From: Streptomyces europaeiscabiei
Lineage (GTDB): Bacteria; Actinomycetota; Actinomycetes; Streptomycetales; Streptomycetaceae
Length of the DNA: 64,000 nucleotides
Reading direction: 5' to 3'
Assembly (NCBI RefSeq): GCF_036346855.1
Contig: NZ_CP107841.1
Coordinates: 434,001 to 498,000, forward strand
Positions 51,290 to 61,900 of this stretch are shown here, piece after piece. The notes beneath the pieces are model-generated. The model was not told the DNA's origin, ran no database searches, and saw nothing but the letters and a program-made list of their open reading frames with translations. Within the stretch, counting starts at the first letter, position 1, and every line of letters starts with the position of its first letter. A program made the position numbers and the translations under genes.

Positions 51290-52522
51290 ATGGACTTCTC
51301 GTACTCTCCACGTCTCGCCGAACTCAAGGAAAGCGCTGTGGACCTCGCTCGCAGGATCGCGGTCTACGAGGACGAATGCGAGGCCGACAACGGGCTGAGC
51401 CCGGAGAGCAGAGCCGCCCTTCGGCGGACCGTACTGGCCAGTGGTCTGCAGGCGATGAACGCGCCGGTCGCGTGGGGAGGCGCGGGGCTGAGCTGGGTCG
51501 AGCAGGTCACTGTGGAGGAGGAGCTCGGGACGCTCACCAATGGTCTGTGGGCCGCCGTGTGGCGGCCGACCGCCGCCGCCCTGCTCGCCTCCACCCCGGA
51601 GCAGCGCGAGCGGTATCTCCTGCCGGAGAACCGGGGCGAGCGCTTCGGGGCCAGGGCCATCACCGAACCGGACGCCGGTTCCGACCCCCGGCGCATCGCG
51701 ACCGTCGCGCAGCGCACCCTTGACGGGTACCGCATCACCGGTGAGAAGTGGTTCGTCACCCTGGGGGATCTGGCGGACTATCTGATCGTGCTGGCGATCG
51801 TCCGGCCCGACGGGGCTCCCACGCTGTTCCTCGTCGACAAGGACACACCGGGCGTACGGCTGGTCGCCACACCGCGCTACACCCACCACTTCGCCTACGA
51901 ACACCCGCACTTCGCCTTCGACAATGTGGCGGTGGGCCACGACGCCGTCCTCGGGGAGCTGGGTGCCGGGCTCGACCTCGTCCAGGCCACCTTCTTCGAG
52001 GAACGGGTCCTGGTCGCGGCGCACGCCGTGGGCGCCGCCGAGCGCGCGCTGCGGCTGGCGTCGGACTGGGCGCGCGAGCGGGTGCAGGGCGGACAGCCCA
52101 TCATCAGGCACCAGTTGATCCAGGCCATGCTGGCGGACTCCGCGACCGACATCGCCGTCAACCGACTGCTGGTGCACCGGGTCGCGTGGGAGATCGACAG
52201 AGGCGGCGACCCCAAGACACTGAACGCTCTGGTGGCCATGGCCAAGGTGTCGGCGACCGAGGCCGCCGGGCGGGTCGTCGACCGCGCGGTGCAGATCTTC
52301 GGCGGACGCGGCTACATGCGGGACAACCCGGTGGAACGTCTCTACCGCGACGTCCGCGTCGACCGGATCTGGATGGGCACCTCCGAGGTCCAACGGCTCA
52401 TGGTCGCCAATGAGATCGACAAGCGGGGCCTGTCGGGTCTGCTGCGTTTCTCCACGGCTCCGGCCGAGGAGGAAGAGCCGGACGGGACGAGGGGCCCGCT
52501 GATGGAAGGTGCCGCCCGGTGA
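51290..52522 (+). CDS. Acyl-CoA dehydrogenase
   Basis: A 410-residue flavoprotein of the acyl-CoA dehydrogenase family, first gene of the synthase cluster. Motifs: RAITEPDAGSDPRRIATVAQ (FAD/substrate), YRITGEKWFVTLGDLADYLI, IFGGRGYMRDNPVERLYRDV and IWMGTSEVQRLM. The catalytic Glu of medium/short-chain enzymes (YEGT) is Met here; instead Glu237-Glu238 of FFEERVLVAAHAV lie where isovaleryl- and long-chain enzymes carry theirs. ATG 51290 with GAGAGG upstream. It could introduce a double bond into the starter or product. Stop overlaps the next start. Confidence 0.9.
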   Translation: MDFSYSPRLAELKESAVDLARRIAVYEDECEADNGLSPESRAALRRTVLASGLQAMNAPVAWGGAGLSWVEQVTVEEELGTLTNGLWAAVWRPTAAALLASTPEQRERYLLPENRGERFGARAITEPDAGSDPRRIATVAQRTLDGYRITGEKWFVTLGDLADYLIVLAIVRPDGAPTLFLVDKDTPGVRLVATPRYTHHFAYEHPHFAFDNVAVGHDAVLGELGAGLDLVQATFFEERVLVAAHAVGAAERALRLASDWARERVQGGQPIIRHQLIQAMLADSATDIAVNRLLVHRVAWEIDRGGDPKTLNALVAMAKVSATEAAGRVVDRAVQIFGGRGYMRDNPVERLYRDVRVDRIWMGTSEVQRLMVANEIDKRGLSGLLRFSTAPAEEEEPDGTRGPLMEGAAR

Positions 52523-53397
52523 GCGCGCCGACCGTGACACCCCGGACCACGGCCCGGGCCCTGCACGACGTCATCGAGCCCTACCACGCGGTGCTCTACT
52601 ACGCGCCCCAGGTTCAGGAGGCGTTCTCGGACGTCGGGCTGAAGGGCATGTGGCGCGGCTACTTCGGCGGACGTGCCGCTCCGCTGGGCCCGGCCCCGGC
52701 GGCCGTGGTCTCCGCGCTCTTCCATCACTTCGAGCCGGGTCTGGTCGCACGGGCGGTCCCGTCCGTGTGGGATGCCGCGCTGCCCGACGACATCCTGGCC
52801 GCCCGGCTGGCCGGCGTGGACGCGGCGCTGCGCGCGCTGCTGGGCGACGCGGTCGACGGTACGGACGTCGCCGAGGCCGCGTCGCTCGCGGCCTCGGCCG
52901 CCGCCGCGTGCGGTGCGCCCGGTCGTCCGCTCGGCGCCGCGAACGCCGTCCTCGCACTCCCGCGGGCACCCCATCTCGCGCTGTGGCAGGCGGCCACGAC
53001 GCTGCGCGAGTACCGGGGTGACGGGCATGTCGCCGCCCTGACGCATGCCGAGTTCGACGGCGTCGAGGCACTGGTGACGATCACCGCGGCGGGCGGCGAG
53101 GTCCGCGAGAGCATCCAGGCACGCCGGGGCTGGACCGACGAGGAGTGGGCCGAGGGCGAGCGGCGGCTCCGCACCCGCGGGCTGCTGGACTCCGCCGGGG
53201 ACCTCACCCCGGGGGGCCGCGCGGCCCGGGACGCCGTCGAGGCGCTCACCGACCGCTTCGCCTCGGCACCCTGGAACGCCCTCGGCGCGCAGCGCGCGCA
53301 CCGGCTGTACACACTCCTCCAGCCACTCGGCGAACGGATCATCCACGGCCTGGGCATCCCCCTGCCGGTGGCCGCGAAGACCCCGGGCGGCGGCTGA
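52519..53397 (+). CDS. SCO6745-like helical protein
   Basis: A 292-residue protein of the SCO6745-type group (winged-helix-containing, function unknown): LHDVIEPYHAVLYYAPQVQE, GLKGMWRGYFGGRAAPLGPA, AVVSALFHHFEPGLVARAVP and ARRGWTDEEWAEGERRLRTR, then LLQPLGERIIHGLGIPLP. Start GTG 52519 overlaps the dehydrogenase stop by four bases, so they are translationally coupled. Its constant presence beside lipid or polyketide genes is not established; here the context suggests an accessory role in the PUFA-like pathway. Confidence 0.8.
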   Translation: MSAPTVTPRTTARALHDVIEPYHAVLYYAPQVQEAFSDVGLKGMWRGYFGGRAAPLGPAPAAVVSALFHHFEPGLVARAVPSVWDAALPDDILAARLAGVDAALRALLGDAVDGTDVAEAASLAASAAAACGAPGRPLGAANAVLALPRAPHLALWQAATTLREYRGDGHVAALTHAEFDGVEALVTITAAGGEVRESIQARRGWTDEEWAEGERRLRTRGLLDSAGDLTPGGRAARDAVEALTDRFASAPWNALGAQRAHRLYTLLQPLGERIIHGLGIPLPVAAKTPGGG

Positions 53398-53447
53398 CCC
53401 CCGCACCACGGAAGACGACGACCCCCCACTCCCGCCTGGCGGAACAC

Positions 53448-54074
53448 GTGACCCATCTGAACGACCTGGGCGAACCACACGCCCCCGTCCCCTCGCCTGA
53501 TCCGAACAACCCGGTCGGCGCGAGCGAGTTCGACGAACCGAGCAACCCGACCGGCCCCGGCGCTTCCCCCGACTCCCGCCTCTTCCCCGGCTCCCCTCTC
53601 TCCTCCGGCCCGGTCGACGGCTGGCAGGAGGTGCGGGACCGGCTGGACCTGCGCCGCCTCGTCGACACGTACGCCTCCGCCCTGGACCGGCGGAGCACGG
53701 AGCTGTTCGCGTCACTCTTCGACGAGGACGGCGAGCTGGTCCTGAACCGCCCGTCCGGCACCGGCCGCCCGCCCCGCGTGTTCGACGGGCGCGACGGCTG
53801 GGCGAGCGCGCTGTCCGTGCTGGAGTCGTGCGTCGTGACCACGCACTTCGTCGGCAACCACACGGTGCGGCTGGCCGGGGACAGCGCCACGGGCGAGACG
53901 TACTGCCTGGCGCACGAGATCCGCCCCGCCGAGGCCGTGCACAGACTGCGGGTGCGGTCCATCCGCTACCAGGACTCCTACCGGCGTACGGCGGGCAGGT
54001 GGCGTTTCGCCCGCCGGGTACTGACCGTCGACTGGACAGAGGACCGCGTCCTCGTGTCCCCCAGCGCCGGATAA
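53448..54074 (+). CDS. NTF2/SnoaL-like protein
   Basis: A 208-residue protein whose C-terminal ~135 residues form a SnoaL/NTF2-like domain: DRLDLRRLVDTYASALDRRS, SLFDEDGELVLNRPSG, VVTTHFVGNHTVRLAGD and YQDSYRRTAGRWRFARRVLT. The first 65 residues are disordered and rich in Pro, Ser and Asp. GTG 53448 is the only upstream start in frame near the previous gene; a start nearer the fold is possible. SnoaL-like proteins include dehydratases, isomerases and cyclases, so it may shape the polyketide product. It lies ten bases before pfaD. Confidence 0.8.
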   Translation: MTHLNDLGEPHAPVPSPDPNNPVGASEFDEPSNPTGPGASPDSRLFPGSPLSSGPVDGWQEVRDRLDLRRLVDTYASALDRRSTELFASLFDEDGELVLNRPSGTGRPPRVFDGRDGWASALSVLESCVVTTHFVGNHTVRLAGDSATGETYCLAHEIRPAEAVHRLRVRSIRYQDSYRRTAGRWRFARRVLTVDWTEDRVLVSPSAG

Positions 54075-54084
54075 GGAACGGGAC

Positions 54085-55743
54085 ATGGTTGCAGAGAGCA
54101 TGTTCACCGAGGACGGCCGGCGCGCGTACGGCGGGACATCGCCGCAGGGCACGGACGGCGGCCTCCCCTGGGCTCCCGACTTCGCCGACGACGCGCTCGT
54201 ACGCCACGCGCACCGCGTCAGGGAACCCGTGCACATCGTGCGGGAGCAGGCCACCGGGCGCATGGGTCTGGCTCCGGGCGGCGATGCCGCGCGGACCGGG
54301 CCGGACGCCGACGGCCGGTACCGGGTGCTCGGCACACTGCCGCCGTTGTACCCCGAGTGGCTCGGCGATCACGGCTTCTGCGCCGATCACGGGGTCCGCT
54401 TCCCCTATGCCGGGGGCGAGATGGCCAACGGCATCGCGACCACCCGGATGGTGACCGCGCTTGCGGAGGCCGATCTGCTGGGGTTCTTCGGCGCCGGCGG
54501 ACTGCATCACCGGGACGTCGAGCGGGCGACCGCGGAACTCGGCGCGCGGCTCGGCGGCCGACGGAACTGGGGGGTCAATCTCATCCACTCCCCGCAGGAA
54601 CCGGAGTTGGAGGAGCGGGTGGCCGCCCTCCTGATCGACCGGCGTGTACCCGTCGTCTCCGCGTCCGCCTACATGGCCCTCACCCCCGCGGTGGTGCGGT
54701 GCGCCGCCGCGGGGCTCACCACCGACCCGGCGGGCCGTGTCCTGCGGCGTACCCGGATCTTCGCGAAGGTGTCGCGGCCGGAGGTGGCCGAGCAGTTCCT
54801 GTCCCCAGCCCCGCCGGAGATCCTGCGCGCTCTCGTCGGACGCGGCGACCTCACCGAACGGGAGGCGGACCTCGCCGCGCACGTGCCGGTCGCCGAGGAC
54901 ATCACCGTCGAGGCCGACAGCGGCGGCCACACCGACAACCGGCCGCTCGGCGTCCTGCTGCCCGTGGTGCTGGCCCTGCGCGCCGAACTCGCCGCCCGCC
55001 ACGGTTACCGGACGCCGCCGCGGGTGGGCGCCGCCGGCGGTCTGGGCACCCCGCAGGCGGTGGCCGCCGCGTTCGCCATGGGCGCCGCCTATGTGGTCAC
55101 CGGCTCGGTCAACCAGGTGTCCGTCGAGGCGGGACTGTCCGACGAGGGCAAGATCCTGCTCGGCGCGGCCGATGTGGCGGACGTGACGATGGCGCCCGCC
55201 TCCGACATGTTCGAACTCGGCGTCAGGCTCCAGGTCCTGCGTCGGGGCACGATGTTCGCCGCCCGGGCCCAGCAGCTCTACGACGTGTACCGCTCGTACG
55301 ACTCCTTGGAGGAGATCCCGGAGGACGTGCGCGCCCGGCTGGAGCGGAACGTCCTGCGCGGCACGGTCGACGATGTGTGGACCACCACCCGCCGGTACTG
55401 GCGGGACCGCGATCCCGGACAGCTCGACCGGGCGGAACGGGACCCCAAGCACCGTATGGCACTGCTCTTCCGCTCCTATCTGGGCCGGTCGAGCCGCTGG
55501 GCCATGACCGGGGAGCCGGGCCGGCACACCGACTACCAGATCTGGTGCGGCCCCGCGATGGGCGCCTTCAACCGATGGACGAAGGACAGCTTCCTGGGCC
55601 GCCCCGAGAACCGCTCCGCCGTCCAGATCGCGCTGAACCTCCTCGAAGGGGCGGCGGTCGTCACCCGCGCGCAGCAACTGCGCAGCCACGGTGTCCCGCT
55701 GCCCGCCGCCGCGTTCGCCTACCGGCCACGGCCGCTGGCCTGA
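54085..55743 (+). CDS. pfaD: PfaD family enoyl reductase
   Basis: A 552-residue trans-acting enoyl reductase of PUFA-synthase type. It is a 2-nitropropane-dioxygenase-like FMN barrel: FPYAGGEMANGIATTRMVTA, DLLGFFGAGGLHHRDVERAT, NWGVNLIHSPQEPELEERVA, ITVEADSGGHTDNRPLGVLL and AMGAAYVVTGSVNQVSVEAG, with a C-terminal region ending KDSFLGRPENRSAVQIALN. In Pfa systems it reduces the enoyl intermediates bound to the ACP. ATG 54085 follows GGAACGGGAC. Length is normal. It precedes the main synthase by 158 bases, which contains Pro/Ser-coding low-complexity DNA. Confidence 0.93.
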   Translation: MVAESMFTEDGRRAYGGTSPQGTDGGLPWAPDFADDALVRHAHRVREPVHIVREQATGRMGLAPGGDAARTGPDADGRYRVLGTLPPLYPEWLGDHGFCADHGVRFPYAGGEMANGIATTRMVTALAEADLLGFFGAGGLHHRDVERATAELGARLGGRRNWGVNLIHSPQEPELEERVAALLIDRRVPVVSASAYMALTPAVVRCAAAGLTTDPAGRVLRRTRIFAKVSRPEVAEQFLSPAPPEILRALVGRGDLTEREADLAAHVPVAEDITVEADSGGHTDNRPLGVLLPVVLALRAELAARHGYRTPPRVGAAGGLGTPQAVAAAFAMGAAYVVTGSVNQVSVEAGLSDEGKILLGAADVADVTMAPASDMFELGVRLQVLRRGTMFAARAQQLYDVYRSYDSLEEIPEDVRARLERNVLRGTVDDVWTTTRRYWRDRDPGQLDRAERDPKHRMALLFRSYLGRSSRWAMTGEPGRHTDYQIWCGPAMGAFNRWTKDSFLGRPENRSAVQIALNLLEGAAVVTRAQQLRSHGVPLPAAAFAYRPRPLA

Positions 55744-55901
55744 GTCTCTCCCCGCCCGTCAACGCCTCGGACCGCCCACCTCCCTCGTCCCCAGGCCGTC
55801 CGCGTCCGTCATCCCCAGGCCTTCCTCGTCCCAGGCCCTCCGCCTCGTCGATCCCCCGCCGCACCGCCCGGCATCCCCACGTGCTGCACACGGAGAACGC
55901 C

Positions 55902-58900
55902 ATGACCGCATCGACCGAACCCACGGGATCCGTCCCCTCGACGGCATCGCCCACGCCACCCGGACCGACCCGACCAGCAGGACCGGCACGTCCCGCTCAC
56001 GTCCCCGTCGCCGTCGTCGGAACAGCCGCACTGACCCCGGGCGCGTCCACCACCGAAGGCTTCTGGCGGAACGTCCTCACCGGCCGGGACCTGATCACCG
56101 ACGTGCCCGAGGACCACTGGCTCATCGACGACTACTTCGACCCCGATCCGTCCGCCCCCGACCGGACCTACGCCCGGCGCGGCGCGTTCCTCCCGGCGAT
56201 CGACTTCGACCCGTCCGCGTACGGCATCCCGCCCAACGCCCTGCCGTCCATCGACACCACCCAGCTCCTCGCCCTGTCGGTCGCCGAACGAGTGCTGGCG
56301 GACGCCGGTCTGAGCGACCCGGCCGCGTTCGACGGGGAACGGACCGGCGTCATCCTGGGCACAGCGGCCCTGGAACTGCTGCACACCATGAGCAACCGGA
56401 TGCAACGGCCGGTGTGGCTGAAGTCGCTGCGGGAGAGCGGCGTGCCCGAGGAACACGCCCAGGAGATCTGCGACCGGATCGCCGCCCACTACGTGCCCTG
56501 GCAGGAGGAATCGTTTCCGGGGGTACTCAGCAACGTGGTCGCGGGGCGCATCGCGAGCCGGTTCGATCTGCACGGCACGAACTTCACCACCGACGCGGCC
56601 TGCGGCAGCTCCCTGGCCGCCGTCACCGCCGCCGCCAACGAACTGGCGGTCGGTACGGCCGACTTGATGATCACCGGGGGCGTCGACACTCTCAACGACA
56701 TCCTGATGTACATGTGCTTCAGCAAGACCCCGGCACTGTCGCGCACGGGCGACTGCCGCCCGTTCTCCGACGCCGCCGACGGCACGATGCTCGGCGAGGC
56801 ACTGGTGATGTTCGCGCTCAAGCGCCTGGACGACGCCGAGCGCGACGGCGACCGGATCCACGCCGTCCTGCGCGGCATCGGTACGTCCTCCGACGGCCGG
56901 GGAAGCGCCATCTACTCCCCCGTTCCCGCCGGGCAGGCCCGTGCTCTGCGCCGGGCGTACGCCTCCGCCGGGTACGGGCCCGACACCGTCGAACTGGTCG
57001 AGGCGCACGGCACCGGGACCACGGCGGGCGACGCGGCCGAGTTCACCGCCCTGCGCACGGTGTTCGAGGAGTCCGGCCGGCAGGACGGGCCCTGGTGCGC
57101 GCTCGGCTCGGTGAAGTCCCAGATCGGGCACACCAAGTCCGCCGCGGGCGCCGCCGGTCTGCTGAAGGCCGTCCTGGCGCTCCGGCACAAGGTCCTGCCT
57201 CCGACGATCAAGGTGGAACGCCCCAACCCCGCACTGGAGTTGGAGACCAGCCCGTTGTACCTGAACACGCGCGCCCGCCCGTGGGTGAAGGCGCCCTCGC
57301 AGCCCCGGCGGGCCTCGGTGTCGAGCTTCGGATTCGGCGGGACCAACTTCCATATGACGCTGGAGGAATACGTGCCCACGCAGGCCTCACGCGCCCGCCC
57401 GGCCGCGCTGGTACGGACGGCTCCGACCGAACTGCTCGTCTTCGGCGCGTCGTCGCCGGAGGAGCTGCTGTCCGTGGCGGAGTCGGCGGCGACCAGGGCG
57501 ACCTCCGGAAGTGGAGGAACGGCGGGTGAGACCGGCGGGACCGGTGAGCCTGACGGGGCGAGCGGAGGGACGCTCGCCGACGTGGCCCGGGAGGCTCAGC
57601 GCGCCTTCCGCCCGTCCGATCCCTACCGGCTCGCGCTGACCGCGTCGTCCCCGGAGGATCTGGCGAACCGGCTCCGGCGGGTGGCCGGGCAGATCCGCAG
57701 CGCCCCCGACCTCCCCCTGACGACCCCGGACGGCACCGTCTACCGCACCGGAACCACCGCACCCGGGAGGCTGGCGCTGCTCTTCTCCGGCCAGGGCAGC
57801 CAGTACACGGGCATGGGCGCCGACCTCGCCCTGCATCTTCCCGCCGCCCGAGAGGTCTGGGACCGGGCCGCCGGGCTCGGCCTCGACGACGAACTCCCCC
57901 TGCACCGCGTGGTGTTCCCGGCCCCCGCCTTCACCGAGGACGAGCGGACGGCGCAGCAGGACCTGCTCACCCGGACCGAGTGGGCCCAGCCCGCCCTGGC
58001 CGTGCAGAGCGCGGCGCTGCTGGCCGTACTGCGCGCGACGGGCGTCGAACCCGACTGCGTCTCCGGCCACAGCTTCGGGGAGCTTGTCGCCCTGTACGCC
58101 GCCGGCGTCATCGACGAGTACGCGCTGATACGTGTAGCCCGCAGGCGCGGCGAACTGATGCGCGACGCCTCCTCGGAGCCGGGCGCCATGCTCGCCGTCG
58201 TCGGTGTCCCCCGCGAGGACGTCGACGCACTGCTCGACGGCTTCGGCGACACCGTCTGGCTCGCCAACGACAACGCCCCCGACCAGGTCGTCCTGTCCGG
58301 GAAGGCCGAGGCCGTCGCCCGGCTGGAGCGCCGGTTGGGCGCGGAGGGCGTCACGGTACGGCGGCTGCGGGCCTCGGGGGCCTTCCACAGCCCCCTGATG
58401 GCCGGGGCGGGCGAGCCGTTCGCGGAGTTCCTGAGCGGAGAGGAGTTCCGTCCGCCGCGGATCGACGTGTACGGCAACGCCGACGCACAGCCCTACCCGG
58501 AGTCCCCCGGGCAGGTGCGGGGCCGTCTCGCCGAGCATCTGCTGTCCCCGGTGCGCTTCGTCGACGGGATCGAGGCGATGTACAAGGCGGGCGTCCGCAC
58601 CTTCGTGGAGGTCGGGGCGGGGGCCACCCTCACCGGGCTGGCCGCCGAGATCCTGGGCGACCGTGATCACCTGGCCGTCAGCCTGGACCGCCGGGGGGTG
58701 AACGGCCTCACGGCCCTCCAGCAAGCCCTCGGTACGCTGGCCGTGTCCGGCGTACGCGTGGATCTGGAGGCAACTTGGGACGCCTGCGGGACCTCGCCGG
58801 AGGCGGAGCGTGAAGCACGGCCCCGCCCGCGCATGGCCGTTCCGATCTCCGGCGCCAACCACGGTGCCCTCTACCCGCCGCCCGGCGGAGCCGAGGCACT

Positions 58901-61900
58901 GCCGCGTCCCGTCCCCACCGAGGCGGCTCCGACAGCCGGGGCCGCTACGACGGCGTCGACGAGCGCGGCCACTGCGGCGGCACTCGTACCGCCGGTCACC
59001 GCGCCGCAGCCCGTGGCCGCCGCGATGGGCGACCCGTGGCTGCAGGCCTTCCAGGAGACCCAGCGCCAGGCGGCAGAGGCCCACGCGGAGTTCCAGCGGA
59101 CCATGGCGGAGACCCATCTGCAGTTCCTGCGGACCTTCGAGGCGTCCTCGTTCGGTTCGGCCGGTGCCTCCGCCGTGGAGCACGGCGCCGTGAGCGTCCC
59201 CGCGCTGGAACTCACCCCGCTCGCGCCTTCCATGCCCATGCCTGCGCCCACGCCCATGCCTGTATCCATGGCCACGCCCGAGCCGGCGCGTGTGCCCCCG
59301 GCGCCCTCGGTCGCCGAGCCCGCCCCGGCCGAAGCCGCTCCTGCCGAGGCCGGCCCCGCAGCCCCCGACGTGGATGCGCTGCTCCTCGAAGTCGTCGCCG
59401 AGAAGACCGGATTCCCGGCCGACATCCTCGAATTCCACATGGAACTCGAAACCGACCTGGGCATCGACTCGATCAAGCGCGTACAGATCCTCTCCGCACT
59501 GCGCGAGAAGGTCCCGGCACTCGCCACGGTCGACCCCCACGAACTCGCTCCGCTCCGCACTCTTCGGCAGATCGCCGACAAGCTCCACGGAGAGGGCGGC
59601 CCCGGCAGTCCCGCCGCCGAGCCTGTCGTGCGCCTGGCACCGCCTCCCCCTGCCCGGTCCGAGGTGGTGCGGGAGGAGGCGCATACGCCCGCCCCGCTCA
59701 CCCGGGCCGTCACGACGACCGTGCCCGCGCCGCTGCCGGGGTCGGAGCTGCCGGGCCTGCGGGAAGGGCGGGTCCTCGTCACCGACGAGGGAACAGGGGT
59801 GGCGCGGCGCCTCGTGGACAGGCTGAGCGAGCACGGGATCCGGGCCGCCGTGACGACCGAGGCCGAGTTGTCCCGATTAGCCAAGTCGGCCGGCTTGGCC
59901 GGGTCGGCCGGGTCGGCGGGAGCGGCGAGTCCGGCCGACGAGAAGGTCTGCGGCCTGGTGCTGCTGACCGGTCTGCGTCCGTCGCCCACCGCGGAGGCGG
60001 CGACCTCGGTCAACCGCGAGGCGTTCGCCGCCGCCCGTTCCCTGGCCCGGTGCATCGCCGATCGGGCGGGCGTGTTCGTCACCGTCCAGGACACCGGGGG
60101 CGACTTCGGTCTCGGCGGAGCCCACGGGCATCGCGCCTGGCTCGGCGGGTCCGCCGGGCTCGCCAGGACCGCTGCGAAGGAGTGGCCCGGCGCATGGGTC
60201 AAGGCCGTCGACTGCGAGCGGGCCGACCGGGACGCCGACACCTTGGCCGAACTCCTCGCCACCGAGTTGCTCCGAGGCGGCTCGTCGGGCGACATCGGAC
60301 TGCGCGCCGACGGCACGCGCCTGACGCTGGTGGACACGGTCCTGCCGCTCTCCCCGGCCGGGACGGAACCGGAGACCTCCGAGCGGCTCGGCCCCGATTC
60401 CGTGATCGTCGCGACCGGCGGCGGCCGGGGCGTGACCGCGCTGGCGCTGCTCGCCCTGGCCGAGGCCCATCTGCCGTCCGTCGTCCTCCTCGGCCGCACC
60501 GAACTCGTGGACGAGCCAACAGGGTTGGCCGACGCCACGGACGCGACCGCCCTCAAGAACCTGCTCGTCGCACAGGCCCGCGAGCGGGGCGGGAAGGTGC
60601 CCGGCCCGGCCGAGATCGGCGCGCTCGCCGCCCGCTTGCTGGCCGTCCGCGAGATCCGGGCCACCATGGACGCGATCGAGGCGACCGGCTCCCGGGTGCG
60701 CTACCTGTCCGTGGACACCCGCGACGCACAGGCTCTGGCCCGGGCGCTCGACACGGCACGCCAGGAGTACGGTCCCATCAGCGGCATCGTCCACGGCGCC
60801 GGCGTACTCGCGGACGGGCCGCTGGCCGACAAGACCGACGCCCAGTACGACGACGTCTTCGACACGAAGGTGGAGGGCCTGCGTGCGCTGCTCGCCGCGA
60901 CGGCGGACGATCCGCTGGACCTCGTCTGTGTGTTCTCGTCCGTCGCGGGGCGCTTCGGCAACACCGGCCAGGGCGACTACGCCATGGCGAACGAGGTACT
61001 GGCGCAGGTCGCCTCCACCGTGGCCGCGGCCCGTCCCGAGTGCCTGGTGAGGTCCCTCGCCTGGGGCCCCTGGGACGGCGGCATGGTGGGGCCGGAGCTG
61101 CGGCAGCATTTCCGCGAGCAGGGCGTGGCGCTCATCCCGCCGGACGCGGGCGCCCGGGCCTTCGTCCGGGAACTGCGTGGCGAGCCCGGTCAGGTGAGGG
61201 TCACCCTCACCGCCGGTGACGCCTCCACCTCGCTGGGGTCGCCCGCCGAACCGGCCACGGCGGGCGACCTCCATCTCAGCGCCCGCTCCCACCCTCATCT
61301 GATGGACCACTCCGTCGCCACGGCACCCGTGGTGCCGATGGCGCTGGTCGTGGAGTGGTTCCTCGGCGCCGCCCGCGTATGGCGTCCCGACGCGGCCGGG
61401 TTCGTCCTGCGCGACCTGCGCGTGCTCAGCCGTATCGACCTCGTCGACTTCGCGGAAGGCAGGGACCCGGGACACCGGCTGAGCGTCCGGAGCACGTCCT
61501 CCGCCTCCTCCGGCAGCGGCACCACCGACGGTGAGTCCGGTCCGCACGGCATCGTCCTCGAACTCTCGGACGGCTCGCCCCGGCCCAACTACCGAGCCAC
61601 GGCCGACGTCCTGACGGGCCGGCCCCTCCCCGGACGGACCCGCAGGACGCCCGAACACCTCGATCCGCCACCGGCCCAGAAGATCTACGACGGCAAGGTG
61701 CTGTTCCACGGGCCGGCCTTCCAGGCGATCACCTCGGTGGAGGGCATCTCCGCGGCGGGCGCCGAGGCCCGGGTGCGCGGTGTCCGCGACCTGGACTGGC
61801 CGGGAGACGGCTGGCACACCGATCCGGCAGCGGTCGACGCCGGCCTGCAACTCGCGCTGAAGTGGGCCGAGCACGCGTACGGCGCCGCCTTCCTTCCCAT

